From: Aggregatilineales bacterium
GTDB taxonomy: Bacteria; Chloroflexota; Anaerolineae; Aggregatilineales; Ch27
Direction of reading: 5' to 3'
Length of the DNA: 64,000 nt
Assembly: GCA_029976025.1 (NCBI GenBank)
Contig: JARKNX010000096.1
Coordinates: forward strand, 1-64,000
Shown: in pieces, positions 35,413 to 45,399 of the stretch
How the letters are laid out: the number at the start of each line of letters is the position of its first letter
Numbering within the stretch: the stretch's first letter is position 1
The notes under the pieces: generated by a model
What the model was told of the DNA's origin: nothing
Seen by the model: only the letters and a program-made list of their open reading frames with translations
Databases searched by the model: none
Translations under genes and position numbers: made by a program

Positions 35413-36939
35413 TTACTGAACCGGCTCCAGCCAGTACATGCCGCCCCCACCCTCGACGCTCCAGCCGATCTGCTCCCCGTGCCGGACCTGCCACCAGGCC
35501 GAATCGCCCTCGCAGACCGGCCCGCCCAGCACGGCGAGCTGCGCGCCACCGGCCAGAGTCCCGATCGGGGCGCTGCCCGCCGCCGGCTGAAGCCGCAGGG
35601 TGGCCGGCGCGCCTTCCGGCAGGACCCGCGCCTGCCCGCCGGGCCGCAGGCGCGTCGGCTGCCCGGCGGAACACTGCACCTGGTCGGCGGACACGCCAGC
35701 GTCCGCGGAGGCTCCAACCGGCGTTGGCGCGCTCAGATCAGGGGAGGCCGGGTGAACTCGCCAGGCCGTTGGCCCCCAGATCGCGGCGATCCGCGGCGAT
35801 TCAGAGGGGAGCCTCCCGTTCTCATCCAGTGCGACCTGCGGCGTCATCGTCTGCACCGGCACAGTCGCGCCGTTTTCCCACATCTGGAGCGCCCCGCTGC
35901 TGCCATCCAGGCAGGCGACCCGCTGGCCCAGCGGAGAGAGCGTGATACTGCTGATCATCCCCGCCTCAATCGGGCACGTATGTCCGGCGTCGATCGGCCC
36001 GGAGGTGCCAGGCCCGGCGATGCGCCAGTCAAGGGCCAGCCCGCCCTCCGGCGGCCTGATCGTCCTGACCACCAGCGATGATCCCGCCGCCGCCCCCGGC
36101 GCGTACAGCTCGGGGGAGCCTGCAAGCGGCGCGGTGTGCCCGGTCAGGGGATCGATCGCGATCCAGGCGCCGCTGTCCAGCGCCAGCACGGCCAGAATCT
36201 GGCGCGCGCCGTCATCCAGCCAGAGGAAGTCGCTGGCATAGGTCGCCGGGGGCAGCGCCGCCCTGGCGATGCGGCTCCCGTCCAGCGGGTCGTAGATCAG
36301 GACTTCGGGGGCCGGTTCCGCGCCGGTGTACAGGAGAGCGATCCCGCCCTGACCCCAGCGGACTGATGGCAGCGCCGGCGCGCCCAGCCGGGGGCCGGGC
36401 AGCGTCTCTTCCACCAGCGCCCGGCTTTGCCCGGCGTCCAGATCGTAGATGACCAGCCTGGATATGCCGCGATCGGCGTAAAGCGCGACTTCCCACCAGG
36501 CCAGATCCGTCCCGTCCGGCGACCAGGTCGGCGTCGAGCGGACAAAAGCCGATGGCTGGCTGTACGAAAGCGGGACCAGGCTGGCGTTGGTGGGCTGGTC
36601 GGCCAGGCGGATGGCGCGACCCGTGGCGATCTCCCATATCCAGATGTTGCTGGGCGGCGGACCTTCCCAGTACGAGCCGCGCGCGCGGGCGTCCACATAA
36701 AACTGCGCCCACGAATTATAGGCGAAGCGTGTCCCATCCGGGGAGAGGATCGGGCGCTGGTTATACCCCCAGAACGTGATCTGCTCCAGCGTGCCCAGGG
36801 CTGTGTTCCACTGCCAGAAATCGCCGTCGAGCAGGACAATCAGGGGGGAAGGCTCGCCCTGCTGGGCAGAGACGGGCGCAGCCCCCAGCACCACGGCCGC
36901 CAGTATGAGGACGTGCAGCAGGCAGTATCTGGCCTTCAA
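35413..36939 (-). CDS. Secreted beta-propeller protein with C-terminal SH3b domain
   Basis: A 508-residue exported protein. It has a signal peptide (LLHVLILAAVVLGAAPVSAQ), then a TolB/PD40-like propeller with ILSPDGTRFAYNSW, WSPDGTDLAWWE and several degenerate blades, and an SH3b-like domain in the last about 85 residues (RLRPGGQARVLPEGAPATLRLQ ... GWSVEGGGGMYWLEP). It probably binds the envelope. Related in design to the proteins at 31931 and 23719. Confidence 0.78.
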   Translation of the reverse strand: MKARYCLLHVLILAAVVLGAAPVSAQQGEPSPLIVLLDGDFWQWNTALGTLEQITFWGYNQRPILSPDGTRFAYNSWAQFYVDARARGSYWEGPPPSNIWIWEIATGRAIRLADQPTNASLVPLSYSQPSAFVRSTPTWSPDGTDLAWWEVALYADRGISRLVIYDLDAGQSRALVEETLPGPRLGAPALPSVRWGQGGIALLYTGAEPAPEVLIYDPLDGSRIARAALPPATYASDFLWLDDGARQILAVLALDSGAWIAIDPLTGHTAPLAGSPELYAPGAAAGSSLVVRTIRPPEGGLALDWRIAGPGTSGPIDAGHTCPIEAGMISSITLSPLGQRVACLDGSSGALQMWENGATVPVQTMTPQVALDENGRLPSESPRIAAIWGPTAWRVHPASPDLSAPTPVGASADAGVSADQVQCSAGQPTRLRPGGQARVLPEGAPATLRLQPAAGSAPIGTLAGGAQLAVLGGPVCEGDSAWWQVRHGEQIGWSVEGGGGMYWLEPVQ

Positions 36940-37069
36940 CTTCCGTTACTCCTTCAACCCTGCCGTTACAGTACTGTGTCTGAAAAGCTAACGAACCCGC
37001 CGATTATGCTTATATTATAGCACAAAAGTGCGACGGCGGATGCGCCGCAGCCGGGAGGGGGTGCGGGGA

Positions 37070-37103
37070 ACGAAAAGCCGTGGGACGGGGGACGCCCACG
37101 GCT
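37070..37103 (-). terminator. Rho-independent terminator after the gene at 37155
   Basis: On the minus strand a 9-bp stem AGCCGTGGG/CCCACGGCT (37076-37103) is followed by TTTCG. It lies 50 bp downstream of the stop codon. Confidence 0.75.
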
Positions 37104-37154
37104 CTCGCGCTGTTCGAAGGCCCGGTTTGTACACCCGGGCTACGGAAATCAGAA

Positions 37155-37661
37155 TCAGGTCGCAGGCGGTGTCAGGACAGTCGGGATGGGCTGGGCGGTC
37201 GGGATCGCCGCCGGGAAGATGCAGCCGTCGTCGTCGCTCAGCAGTTCCCCGGTCAGGCGGGAGTAGTTCTTGATGTCGGCGCGGGCGTTGTCGCATCCGT
37301 GCCAGATAGCGACGTATTCCTCACTACCGTGGTAAGCGTTGACCTGGAATTCCCCGGTGCTCAGCCGGAACAGCCGGACGTTGCCATCGGCGGATGAAGC
37401 CAGCAGGGTATTCTCGCCCGGCACACCTGTTGCGTCGATGGTAAGGTGGCTGACGCGCAGCAGCAGATCGCCTTCAGTATTGTAAATATCAACGCCCTGG
37501 CGAGTGCAGTAGATTACAATTGGAGAGGCATTCTGGCAGTTTAGCCGGCCGTCCGCCGCTGCGTATGCCGCGGGTGGCATGGCCATGAACGATACCAGCA
37601 CAAAGCCGGCGATCATCACGGCGATGGCGATAACAAAAAACAGAACACGACTCTTCACCAT
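37155..37661 (-). CDS. Secreted hypothetical protein
   Basis: A 168-residue exported protein with a strong signal or anchor segment (VLFFVIAIAVMIAGFVLVSFMAM). A beta-rich body (VRLFRLSTGEFQVNAYHG) resembles part of a propeller, with five Cys residues and a C-terminal Pro/Thr tail (IPTAQPIPTVLTPPAT). No known family is recognised. GAGGAGAAATA lies before the ATG, and a terminator lies downstream. Confidence 0.65.
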   Translation of the reverse strand: MVKSRVLFFVIAIAVMIAGFVLVSFMAMPPAAYAAADGRLNCQNASPIVIYCTRQGVDIYNTEGDLLLRVSHLTIDATGVPGENTLLASSADGNVRLFRLSTGEFQVNAYHGSEEYVAIWHGCDNARADIKNYSRLTGELLSDDDGCIFPAAIPTAQPIPTVLTPPAT

Positions 37662-37787
37662 AGCTATTTCTCCTCATGGATACAGATATTATAGATACGA
37701 TATATCCTGCATTCTTTTATAATATTCGTTATTACAATCGCAGGTATATGAGAATAGAGTCCTATTTATGTCACAGCGCCGATAGAA

Positions 37788-37821
37788 AACCCCCGCCGGG
37801 CCTTATCTCCTGGCGGGGGTT
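37788..37821 (-). terminator. Rho-independent terminator after the gene at 37844
   Basis: A 10-bp stem AACCCCCGCC/GGCGGGGGTT (37788-37821) with TTTTC following on the minus strand. Confidence 0.8.
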
Positions 37822-37843
37822 CTGTTTCCGGGTTGCGGGGGGT

Positions 37844-38662
37844 TTACTTCTGTCTGGCCGGCGCGGCGAAGAGCGCCGCTACATCGGCGTTGTAGCAGAT
37901 ATCTTCGACCGTCCAGACCGACCACGGATGCCGGTCATCGCCCCAGGTCAGGCTGGTCGGCGTGGGCACGGCGATCCCGTGGAAGCGCCGCCAGCCGTGC
38001 ACGTCCATCACCCAGCGAGTCTTCGCGGCGTCCCTGGCGTCTTTCCAGCGCAGCGCCTCCATCCGGCGGAGCAGGCCGCTCTCCGGGTCAAACGTCACCG
38101 TGAAGCGGTCGCGCTCCTCGCCGAAAGGGACCTCCATCACCAGCGTGTGGTCATCTACCGGCTCCCAGCGCAGGCGGGGATCGGTCGCGTAGATTGCCGG
38201 CAGCCAGACCGATTCGCCCCACAGGCCCAGGTTGGCCGCCGCATCTATCTTCGGCTCGTTCTCCACCACGCCGGAAGGCAGGGCCATCCGGGCGCGGTTA
38301 TGGTGATAGAGTTCGTCCACCTTCATGATGGGCCGGCGGAACCACGTCACCTGGATGATGTGGTGGTAGCTCTGGCCCGCCAGGTGAGTGATGCGGAAGC
38401 GGGCCGGCATAACCAGCCCGAACAACCGCACGGTCACCCGCCCGCTGATCACGGCGGAATGAATCATCGGCACATCAGGGCCGATGGCTTCTTCAAGATA
38501 GCGGCGAACCAGAGGGGGCAGCGTCTCCGGCAGCTTGCCGGTGGCGGGTGTAGGCGGCGGCGCGACATAGGCTTCGAACGGCTCCGGCTGCACTCGAAAG
38601 CCCAGCAGGCCCACGACAATCAGGATGACCAGCACCACTATCACGAGGAGCAATATACCCAT
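37844..38662 (-). CDS. Membrane-anchored protein of unknown function (DUF6544/DUF6920-like)
   Basis: A 272-residue protein with one N-terminal helix (ILLLVIVVLVILIVVGLLGF) and a soluble domain with LPPLVRRYLEEAIG, MARFRIT-like strands, KIDAAANLGLWGESVWLP and VTFDPESGLLRRMEALRW. The AANLxLWxESVWLP run is typical of an uncharacterised family I associate with DUF6544/DUF6920; the family label is from memory. Function is unknown; the fold suggests a lipid- or polymer-binding beta sandwich. Confidence 0.7.
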   Translation of the reverse strand: MGILLLVIVVLVILIVVGLLGFRVQPEPFEAYVAPPPTPATGKLPETLPPLVRRYLEEAIGPDVPMIHSAVISGRVTVRLFGLVMPARFRITHLAGQSYHHIIQVTWFRRPIMKVDELYHHNRARMALPSGVVENEPKIDAAANLGLWGESVWLPAIYATDPRLRWEPVDDHTLVMEVPFGEERDRFTVTFDPESGLLRRMEALRWKDARDAAKTRWVMDVHGWRRFHGIAVPTPTSLTWGDDRHPWSVWTVEDICYNADVAALFAAPARQK

Positions 38663-38796
38663 CGCCCACCTCTCTCCCTTCCGGTCTCAACACCGCCGGC
38701 GATTCTACTCCGCGCCGCCGGATCGAACGAGGGCGATCTGCGGCTTCCTGGCCGCCCGATCGCCCCCGGCTAATTCCAGCGGTAAACGTTATCGCC

Positions 38797-40602
38797 TTAC
38801 GCGCTCCACAGCTCCAGGCTGCGCGAGGACACAATCTGCTCCAGCCGGGCGATGACCTCGTCCACCGGGATGCCGCCCAGGTCCTCCCCGGAGCGCAGCC
38901 GCACACTGACCTGCCCGGCTTCGATATCGCGGTCGCCGGCGATCAGCATGTAGGGGATCTTCTGTTCCTGGGCGATACGAATCTTGTTGCCCATGCGGTT
39001 ATTGGAATCGTCCACTTCCACGCGGAAGCCCTTCGCCTTGAGCCGGGCCGCAATCCCGCGGACATACTCCAGATGCCGGTCGGCGATCGGGATCAGCGCG
39101 ACCTGTACCGGCGACAGCCAGGCCGGGAACGCCCCGGCAAAGTGCTCGATCAGGATGCCGATGAAGCGCTCCAGCGAGCCGAACGGCGCGCGGTGGATCA
39201 TGATCGGGCGGTGGGCCTCGCCATCCGCGCCGATGTACTCCAGCTCGAAGCGCTCCGGCAGGTTGTAGTCAACCTGCACCGTGCCGAGCTGCCATTCCCG
39301 CTTGAGCACATCGCGCACGATGAAGTCCAACTTGGGGCCGTAGAAAGCCGCCTCGCCCGCCTCCACCGTGTAGTCCAGGCCCATCTGCTCACAGGCTTCG
39401 ATGATGGCCGCCGTAGCTTTCTCCCAGGAGGCCGGGTCGCCGACGTATTTGTCCGATTCCGGGTCGCGCGTGCCGACGCGGGCGCGGAAGTCGCTCATGC
39501 CCAGCGTGCTGAACACGTACTTGATCAGATCGGCCACGCCGATAAATTCGCTCAGAAGCTGCTCCGGCGTGACATACAGATGGGCGTCATCCTGGGTGAA
39601 GCCGCGCACGCGCGTCAGGCCGGAAAGCTCGCCGCTCTTTTCGTAGCGGTAAACCGTGCCGAACTCGGCCAGCCGCAGCGGCAGGTCACGATAGGAGCGC
39701 ATCTCGCTCTTGTAGATCATGCAGTGGTGCGGGCAGTTCATCGGCTTGAGCAGGAATTCCTCATCCTCCACCTGAATCGGGTTGTACTGGCTATCCTTGT
39801 AGTAAGGATAGTGCCCCGACGTGCGGTAGAGGTTCAGGTTGCCGATGTGCGGCGTGACCACAGGCAGGTAGCCGGCGTTGCGCTGCGCCTCGCGCATGAA
39901 GTCCGTCAGCGTCTCGCGCAGGATCGCCCCGTTGGGCTTCCACAGGGGCAGCCCTTTGCCCACCAGCGTATCGATCACGAACAGGTTGAGCTTCTGGCCG
40001 AGGACGCGGTGATCGCGGCGTTTGGCTTCTTCCAGCAGGTGCAGGTATTCCTCAAGCTGCTCCGCCGTCTCCCAGGCCGTGCCGTAGATGCGCGTGAGCA
40101 TTTCGCGGTTCTCGTCGCCGCGCCAGTAAGCGCCCGCCGGCTCGCGGAAGGTGATGCTGATGGCGTCCGGGTTGATCTCGCGGGTATTAGCCACATGCGG
40201 CCCCCGGCAGAGATCCTCAAAGGTATCCTGCTGGAATGTCGTAATCGTGACCGGGCCGTCGATGGGGTTGCCGTATTCGTCGCGGCCGCCCTTTTCCAGG
40301 CCGTCGATCAGCTCGATCTTATACTTTTGGTCGGCGAAAATCTGGCGGGCTTCCGCCGCGGAGACGACCTTGCGGTTGAACGGATGCCCTTCGCGGATGA
40401 TCGCGCGCATACGGGCCTCGATGGCCTGCAGATCCTCCGGCTCCAGCGGGCGCGGCAGATCGAAGTCGTAATAGAAGCCGTCCTCAATCGGCGGGCCGAT
40501 GGCGATCTGGGCCGTCGGGAAGGCTTCCAGCACGGCCTGCGCCATGACGTGCGCCGCTGAGTGGCGGATACGGTAGAGTTGCGAGTCTTCGTAGCGTGGC
40601 AT
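38797..40602 (-). CDS. thrS: Threonyl-tRNA synthetase lacking the TGS domain
   Basis: A 601-residue class II synthetase that charges tRNA-Thr. The N-terminal TGS domain of about 60 residues is absent: the protein begins at the editing-domain helix RIRHSAAHVMAQAV (HxxxH). The catalytic core has MNCPHHCMIYKSEMRSYRDLPLRL (zinc Cys), GLTRVRGFTQDDAHLY (motif 2) and MIHRAPFGSLERF (motif 3), and then the HGTP anticodon-binding domain. GAGGG lies before the ATG. A complex leader lies upstream (40723-40796), and a T-box lies further up behind a small gene. Confidence 0.96.
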   Translation of the reverse strand: MPRYEDSQLYRIRHSAAHVMAQAVLEAFPTAQIAIGPPIEDGFYYDFDLPRPLEPEDLQAIEARMRAIIREGHPFNRKVVSAAEARQIFADQKYKIELIDGLEKGGRDEYGNPIDGPVTITTFQQDTFEDLCRGPHVANTREINPDAISITFREPAGAYWRGDENREMLTRIYGTAWETAEQLEEYLHLLEEAKRRDHRVLGQKLNLFVIDTLVGKGLPLWKPNGAILRETLTDFMREAQRNAGYLPVVTPHIGNLNLYRTSGHYPYYKDSQYNPIQVEDEEFLLKPMNCPHHCMIYKSEMRSYRDLPLRLAEFGTVYRYEKSGELSGLTRVRGFTQDDAHLYVTPEQLLSEFIGVADLIKYVFSTLGMSDFRARVGTRDPESDKYVGDPASWEKATAAIIEACEQMGLDYTVEAGEAAFYGPKLDFIVRDVLKREWQLGTVQVDYNLPERFELEYIGADGEAHRPIMIHRAPFGSLERFIGILIEHFAGAFPAWLSPVQVALIPIADRHLEYVRGIAARLKAKGFRVEVDDSNNRMGNKIRIAQEQKIPYMLIAGDRDIEAGQVSVRLRSGEDLGGIPVDEVIARLEQIVSSRSLELWSA

Positions 40603-40964
40603 TGGGTTCCCTCAACAGAACAGAACAAGTACGGGACAGATCAGCCGGGGCGCCCTGACGGGCATCCTGTCGGTGCTGCGGTATACAGTTGGAATTCAGG
40701 GGAAAAGGCGACCTGCACAGCGCCTTACCACCCGCCGGTGACAGCACATTGAGCGCAGCCCCCTGGTGGTAAGGACCCGTGCAGTGATTCCTTACCGGGG
40801 GCTAAGAGTGATGGTGGTTAATCTGGCGTTTTCGGTCATCACCTGTACTCCCAGCCGCTACATGGTCACATTGTGCGGCCTCACCTCCGGCCCCTCCCCA
40901 TCTGCGTGGAGAGGGGAGTCTTGCTCTCTTCCCTCATTTTGGGGGAAGGGTTGGGGATGGGGGT
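40603..40964 (-). other. thrS leader / intergenic region
   Basis: About 360 bp without a gene. Near 40880-40960 it holds a spacer of the CCCCATCCCCAACCC type common between genes in such genomes. The middle (40723-40796) can form two mutually exclusive hairpins. A 4-bp GGCG/CGCC stem (40704-40725) follows, with TTTT on the minus strand; the stem reuses bases of the outer hairpin. Confidence 0.5.
40723..40796 (-). promoter_or_regulatory. Alternative-hairpin leader upstream of thrS (candidate attenuator)
   Basis: On the minus strand a segment TCCTTACCACC (40765-40775) can pair with GGTAAGGA upstream (40789-40796) or with GGTGGTAAGG downstream (40723-40732). The two pairings exclude each other. 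A small stem with a T run lies just after. The UGGU core in the second hairpin resembles a T-box antiterminator only weakly. Regulatory function is inferred. Confidence 0.45.
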
Positions 40965-41333
40965 CTAGCGCATCCCGGCGATATTCGCCCCGTTGGCGGC
41001 CAGCATATCGTGCATGACCTCGCCGGAAATCGGCTCAAACATGCTCTCAAAGACATCCAGCGCCAGCAGGTTATCAATCACATCTTCAATGGTATTCAGA
41101 TCGAGCCGATCGACGATCACGTGGCGCGTCTCGATGGTGGCGTAGCGGATCTCCGGGGCGTCGGTATACGCCTGGCTGCCCTGCCGCCCATATTCCATCT
41201 GCTCGCGCAGATAGGGGATGGTGACGAAGCGGGCCATCCAGAGGGAGCTGTCTTCCATCTCGGCCAGCACATCGACGCTGCCTTCCCGCATTTCCTCCGT
41301 GTCATCGATCCAGATACGTTTAACGGTGTACAT
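40965..41333 (-). CDS. Hypothetical protein under T-box control
   Basis: A 122-residue acidic protein MYTVKRIWIDDTEEMREGSVDVLAEMEDSSLW ... IEDVIDNLLALDVFESMFEPISGEVMHDML. No signal, no membrane helix, no family recognised. AGGAAA lies 6 bp before the ATG. It is the first gene after the T-box terminator and lies 362 bp upstream of thrS in the same direction, so it may have a link to threonine or translation, by position only. Confidence 0.7.
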   Translation of the reverse strand: MYTVKRIWIDDTEEMREGSVDVLAEMEDSSLWMARFVTIPYLREQMEYGRQGSQAYTDAPEIRYATIETRHVIVDRLDLNTIEDVIDNLLALDVFESMFEPISGEVMHDMLAANGANIAGMR

Positions 41334-41394
41334 AGCTTATTTCCTGTGCCAACTCTGTGCTGCGCCTGCACCGGTTATCCCGCCGGGGGCGCAT

Positions 41395-41690
41395 AAAAAA
41401 ACCCCATCCCCGGTATTGGGGCGAGGCTGAAATCACCACGCGGTTCCACCCAACTTCGCGCTCCCTTTCCACCCCGGAAGAGAAGCGCCTTCAGGCTGAT
41501 AACGGGGCCGGCCGTACCGCCTTACAGGCCCTGGCCGCGGCGGTCACTCACGGGGGGTATTCGCCGGCTGGAGCCGTGAGGATGCTTCCAGTCCGGACTG
41601 CTCCAGAGCGCTGAACTCTGAGCCGTCCGTGCCTCCCCTCCCTGAGCGGGCAGAACGGCGAACATGTCCCGGTCAACGTTTTATCAGTAT
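41395..41690 (-). ncRNA. T-box riboswitch (tRNA-sensing leader)
   Basis: On the minus strand, GGGTGGAACCGCG (41439-41451) is the canonical T-box antiterminator sequence. It is followed by a terminator hairpin CCCCA/TGGGG (41402-41421) and seven T residues (41395-41401). About 240 nt of structured leader lie upstream, ending near a strong promoter. T-box RNAs read uncharged tRNA and allow read-through. The specifier codon could not be assigned by eye; the nearby thrS suggests tRNA-Thr. The unusual element is the small unknown gene between leader and thrS. Confidence 0.9.
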
Positions 41691-41696
41691 ACAGCC

Positions 41697-41725
41697 AGCA
41701 TACGGCAAAGCCAGGCGAGTGTCAA
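41697..41725 (-). promoter_or_regulatory. Sigma-70 promoter of the T-box transcript
   Basis: On the minus strand a perfect TTGACA (41720-41725), a 17-bp spacer and TATGCT (41697-41702). Start of transcription is expected near 41690. Confidence 0.8.
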
Positions 41726-41937
41726 GGCTCTGTCATTCAGGTTTTATGAGCGGGCGGGGCGCGGCCTGTCCGGCGGAGCACACTGCCTTCGATCGGCCCC
41801 GGCTACCTCGCGTTAGAAATGTCTATAAACGGCCCGCAGCCCCCTGTCGGGGGAGCTTTCCGCGTTAGAATCAGGCGCGTTGAGTATCGTGATGCTTTAC
41901 AAAAGTGGTTGTTCGCCACCAGAAAGTGAGCGCAGTC
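41726..41937. other. Intergenic region upstream of ferritin
   Basis: About 210 bp between the T-box promoter and ferritin. It holds two copies of CGCGTTAGAA (near 41809 and 41862) and a CCCCC/GGGGG hairpin between them. These could be regulator or promoter elements, but no consensus is recognised. Confidence 0.35.
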
Positions 41938-42459
41938 ATGTTATCCCCTAAAATGGAACAGGCCCTTAACGATCAGATCAACGCCGAGTTTTTTTCCGCT
42001 TATCTGTACCTCTCCATGTCCGCCTACTTTGTCGCCACCAACTTCGACGGCTTCGCCAACTGGATGCGCATCCAGTACGAAGAGGAGACGCAGCACGCCC
42101 TCAAGATCTACGACTACATCAATGATCGGCGCGGCACGGTCGTCCTGCAGGCTATCGAAAAGCCCCAGACCGAATGGGACTCCCCGCTGGAGGTGTTCGA
42201 GGCTTCCTTCAAGCATGAGCAGTTCGTCACCGGGCGCATCAACGCCCTGGTAGCGCTCGCCCGTGAGGAAAAGGACCCGGCGACCGAGAGCTTCCTCAAG
42301 TGGTTCGTGGATGAGCAGGTGGAGGAAGAAACCTCCGTCGATGCTGTCGTGCAGGATATGAAGCGCGTGCAGGACTTCCCCGCCGGGATGTTCCTGCTCG
42401 ACCGCGAGCTGGGCCAGCGTCAGGCGGAGGCCTCCGCCGGTGGGGCAGACGCGACGTAG
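41938..42459 (+). CDS. Ferritin (non-haem, FtnA-like)
   Basis: A 173-residue four-helix iron-storage protein. It has MEQALNDQINAEFFSAYLYLSMSAYF, then NWMRIQYEEETQHALKIYDYI (ferroxidase EExxH) and WFVDEQVEEETSVDAVVQDM (second-site Glu residues). It stores iron as ferric oxide in 24-mer cages. ATG 41938 starts the standard N-terminus; upstream in-frame codons lack similarity. A strong hairpin lies downstream. Confidence 0.92.
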   Translation: MLSPKMEQALNDQINAEFFSAYLYLSMSAYFVATNFDGFANWMRIQYEEETQHALKIYDYINDRRGTVVLQAIEKPQTEWDSPLEVFEASFKHEQFVTGRINALVALAREEKDPATESFLKWFVDEQVEEETSVDAVVQDMKRVQDFPAGMFLLDRELGQRQAEASAGGADAT

Positions 42460-42501
42460 CGCGCTGTCCCTCCTCTGTTGTACCCCAGCCTCAGAATCAG
42501 T

Positions 42502-42530
42502 TCCGGGCGGATCGTGGTGATCCGCCCGGA
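42502..42530 (+). terminator. Hairpin after ferritin
   Basis: A 12-bp perfect stem TCCGGGCGGATC (42502-42513) with GATCCGCCCGGA (42519-42530) and a 5-nt loop. No T run, so a weak terminator or mRNA stabiliser. Confidence 0.55.
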
Positions 42531-42625
42531 TGCTTGACGGGCCGCGTTCGCCCGGTCGTTGCTTCAGGGGGGTATACCTGGCCGGGTGTACCCCCCTCCC
42601 CAAAACCCCTGAGCAGTACAGGAGA

Positions 42626-44392
<1,767 letters not shown>

Positions 44393-44787
44393 GATGACTG
44401 CTCCTGTCTTGTCTGGGCGGGCAGTTTGGGGGACCGCCACACGCCCGATGATTGGGGTTTGGAAGAACCGTTCAGCATCGCGGAATAAGAAAGATGAAGA
44501 TACTGAAGGTTCTGATATTCATTGTAGATGATCTCAACAAAATTGCCGTAAATTTTTCCTAAATTCCACAGCGTATCTCAATTATTCACAATTGTTTCAC
44601 AGATCAGATCGTTGAGATCGAACGGCCAATAATTGAGAAAGAGACCATCGCCCTTAATGAATGGGGCCGCAGAAAATGCCGAGGGCGCGCTTTCTATGGC
44701 GATCTGGCGGTTTCTGCACGCCTGAGCCACAATGCTGCCGGGCCGGGCGCCGCCGGGCGCCGTAGCAGGAGGAGCCAGATAACCACT
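44393..44787. other. Intergenic region between the pilin fusion and the CMD gene
   Basis: About 395 bp. The middle (about 44510-44600) is AT-rich with TACAAT on the minus strand near 44524 as a possible -10 for the pilin gene. There is also a degenerate inverted pair around ATTGTTTCACAGATC. No ORF with a ribosome site was seen. Confidence 0.45.
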
Positions 44788-45195
44788 ATGACCAACCCCG
44801 AAGAGACACGCATCGAGCGCTTCCGCCGGGAGCGGAGCGCCCTCAACGAAACCGTGATGCGTTACGCCGGGCAGGGCATCAAACGCTACTACCATCTGGA
44901 CTGGGCGGCTTACCAGCCCGGCGCGCTGGATGTGAAGACCAAAGAGCTGCTCGGCCTGGTCGCGTCGCTGGTGCTGCGTTGCGATGACTGTGTGACCTAC
45001 CACGTGGACCGCTGCCTGCAGGAGGGCGTCACGTCGGCAGAGCTGCAGGAGGCGCTCAACATCGGCCTGGTTGTCGGCGGCTCGATCACCATCCCCCATC
45101 TGCGCCGGGCGCTCCAGACCTGGGATGAGGCGGTAGCCGCCGGGCTGCACCCGTCCGCGGGCAGCGCCGCGGGCGCGTCAGACGGAGGGGAATAA
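44788..45195 (+). CDS. Carboxymuconolactone decarboxylase / AhpD-like protein
   Basis: A 135-residue protein of the CMD family. The helical core has KTKELLGLVASLVLRCDDCVTYHVDRCLQEGVTSAELQEALNIG, with the CxxC-x2-H redox motif of AhpD-like peroxidase partners. The C-terminal tail is Gly/Ala/Ser-rich. Likely a thiol-dependent antioxidant. AGGAGGAG lies about a dozen bp before the ATG. Confidence 0.88.
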   Translation: MTNPEETRIERFRRERSALNETVMRYAGQGIKRYYHLDWAAYQPGALDVKTKELLGLVASLVLRCDDCVTYHVDRCLQEGVTSAELQEALNIGLVVGGSITIPHLRRALQTWDEAVAAGLHPSAGSAAGASDGGE

Positions 45196-45399
45196 GGAAC
45201 CGCCCGGAAAGACGGACAGGCGAGCGGGGGGAAGTAGAAAATCAGGGGGTGTTGAATCGGGGCAGGATCGCCCTGTGTTTTCTGCACCTTCTGCGGCCCC
45301 TCGCCTGCCCCGGCTGTCTGCTCCCCTTTCGCGCCAGTTGACAGCCCCGCCCGATCCTTCCACAATGACAGAAAGATTTATGTGAAGCGGAGGAACGCC

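Noticed and set aside
39073-40560. 495-codon plus-strand frame antisense to thrS
   Set aside because: Lies wholly inside the conserved synthetase gene and shows no motifs of its own.
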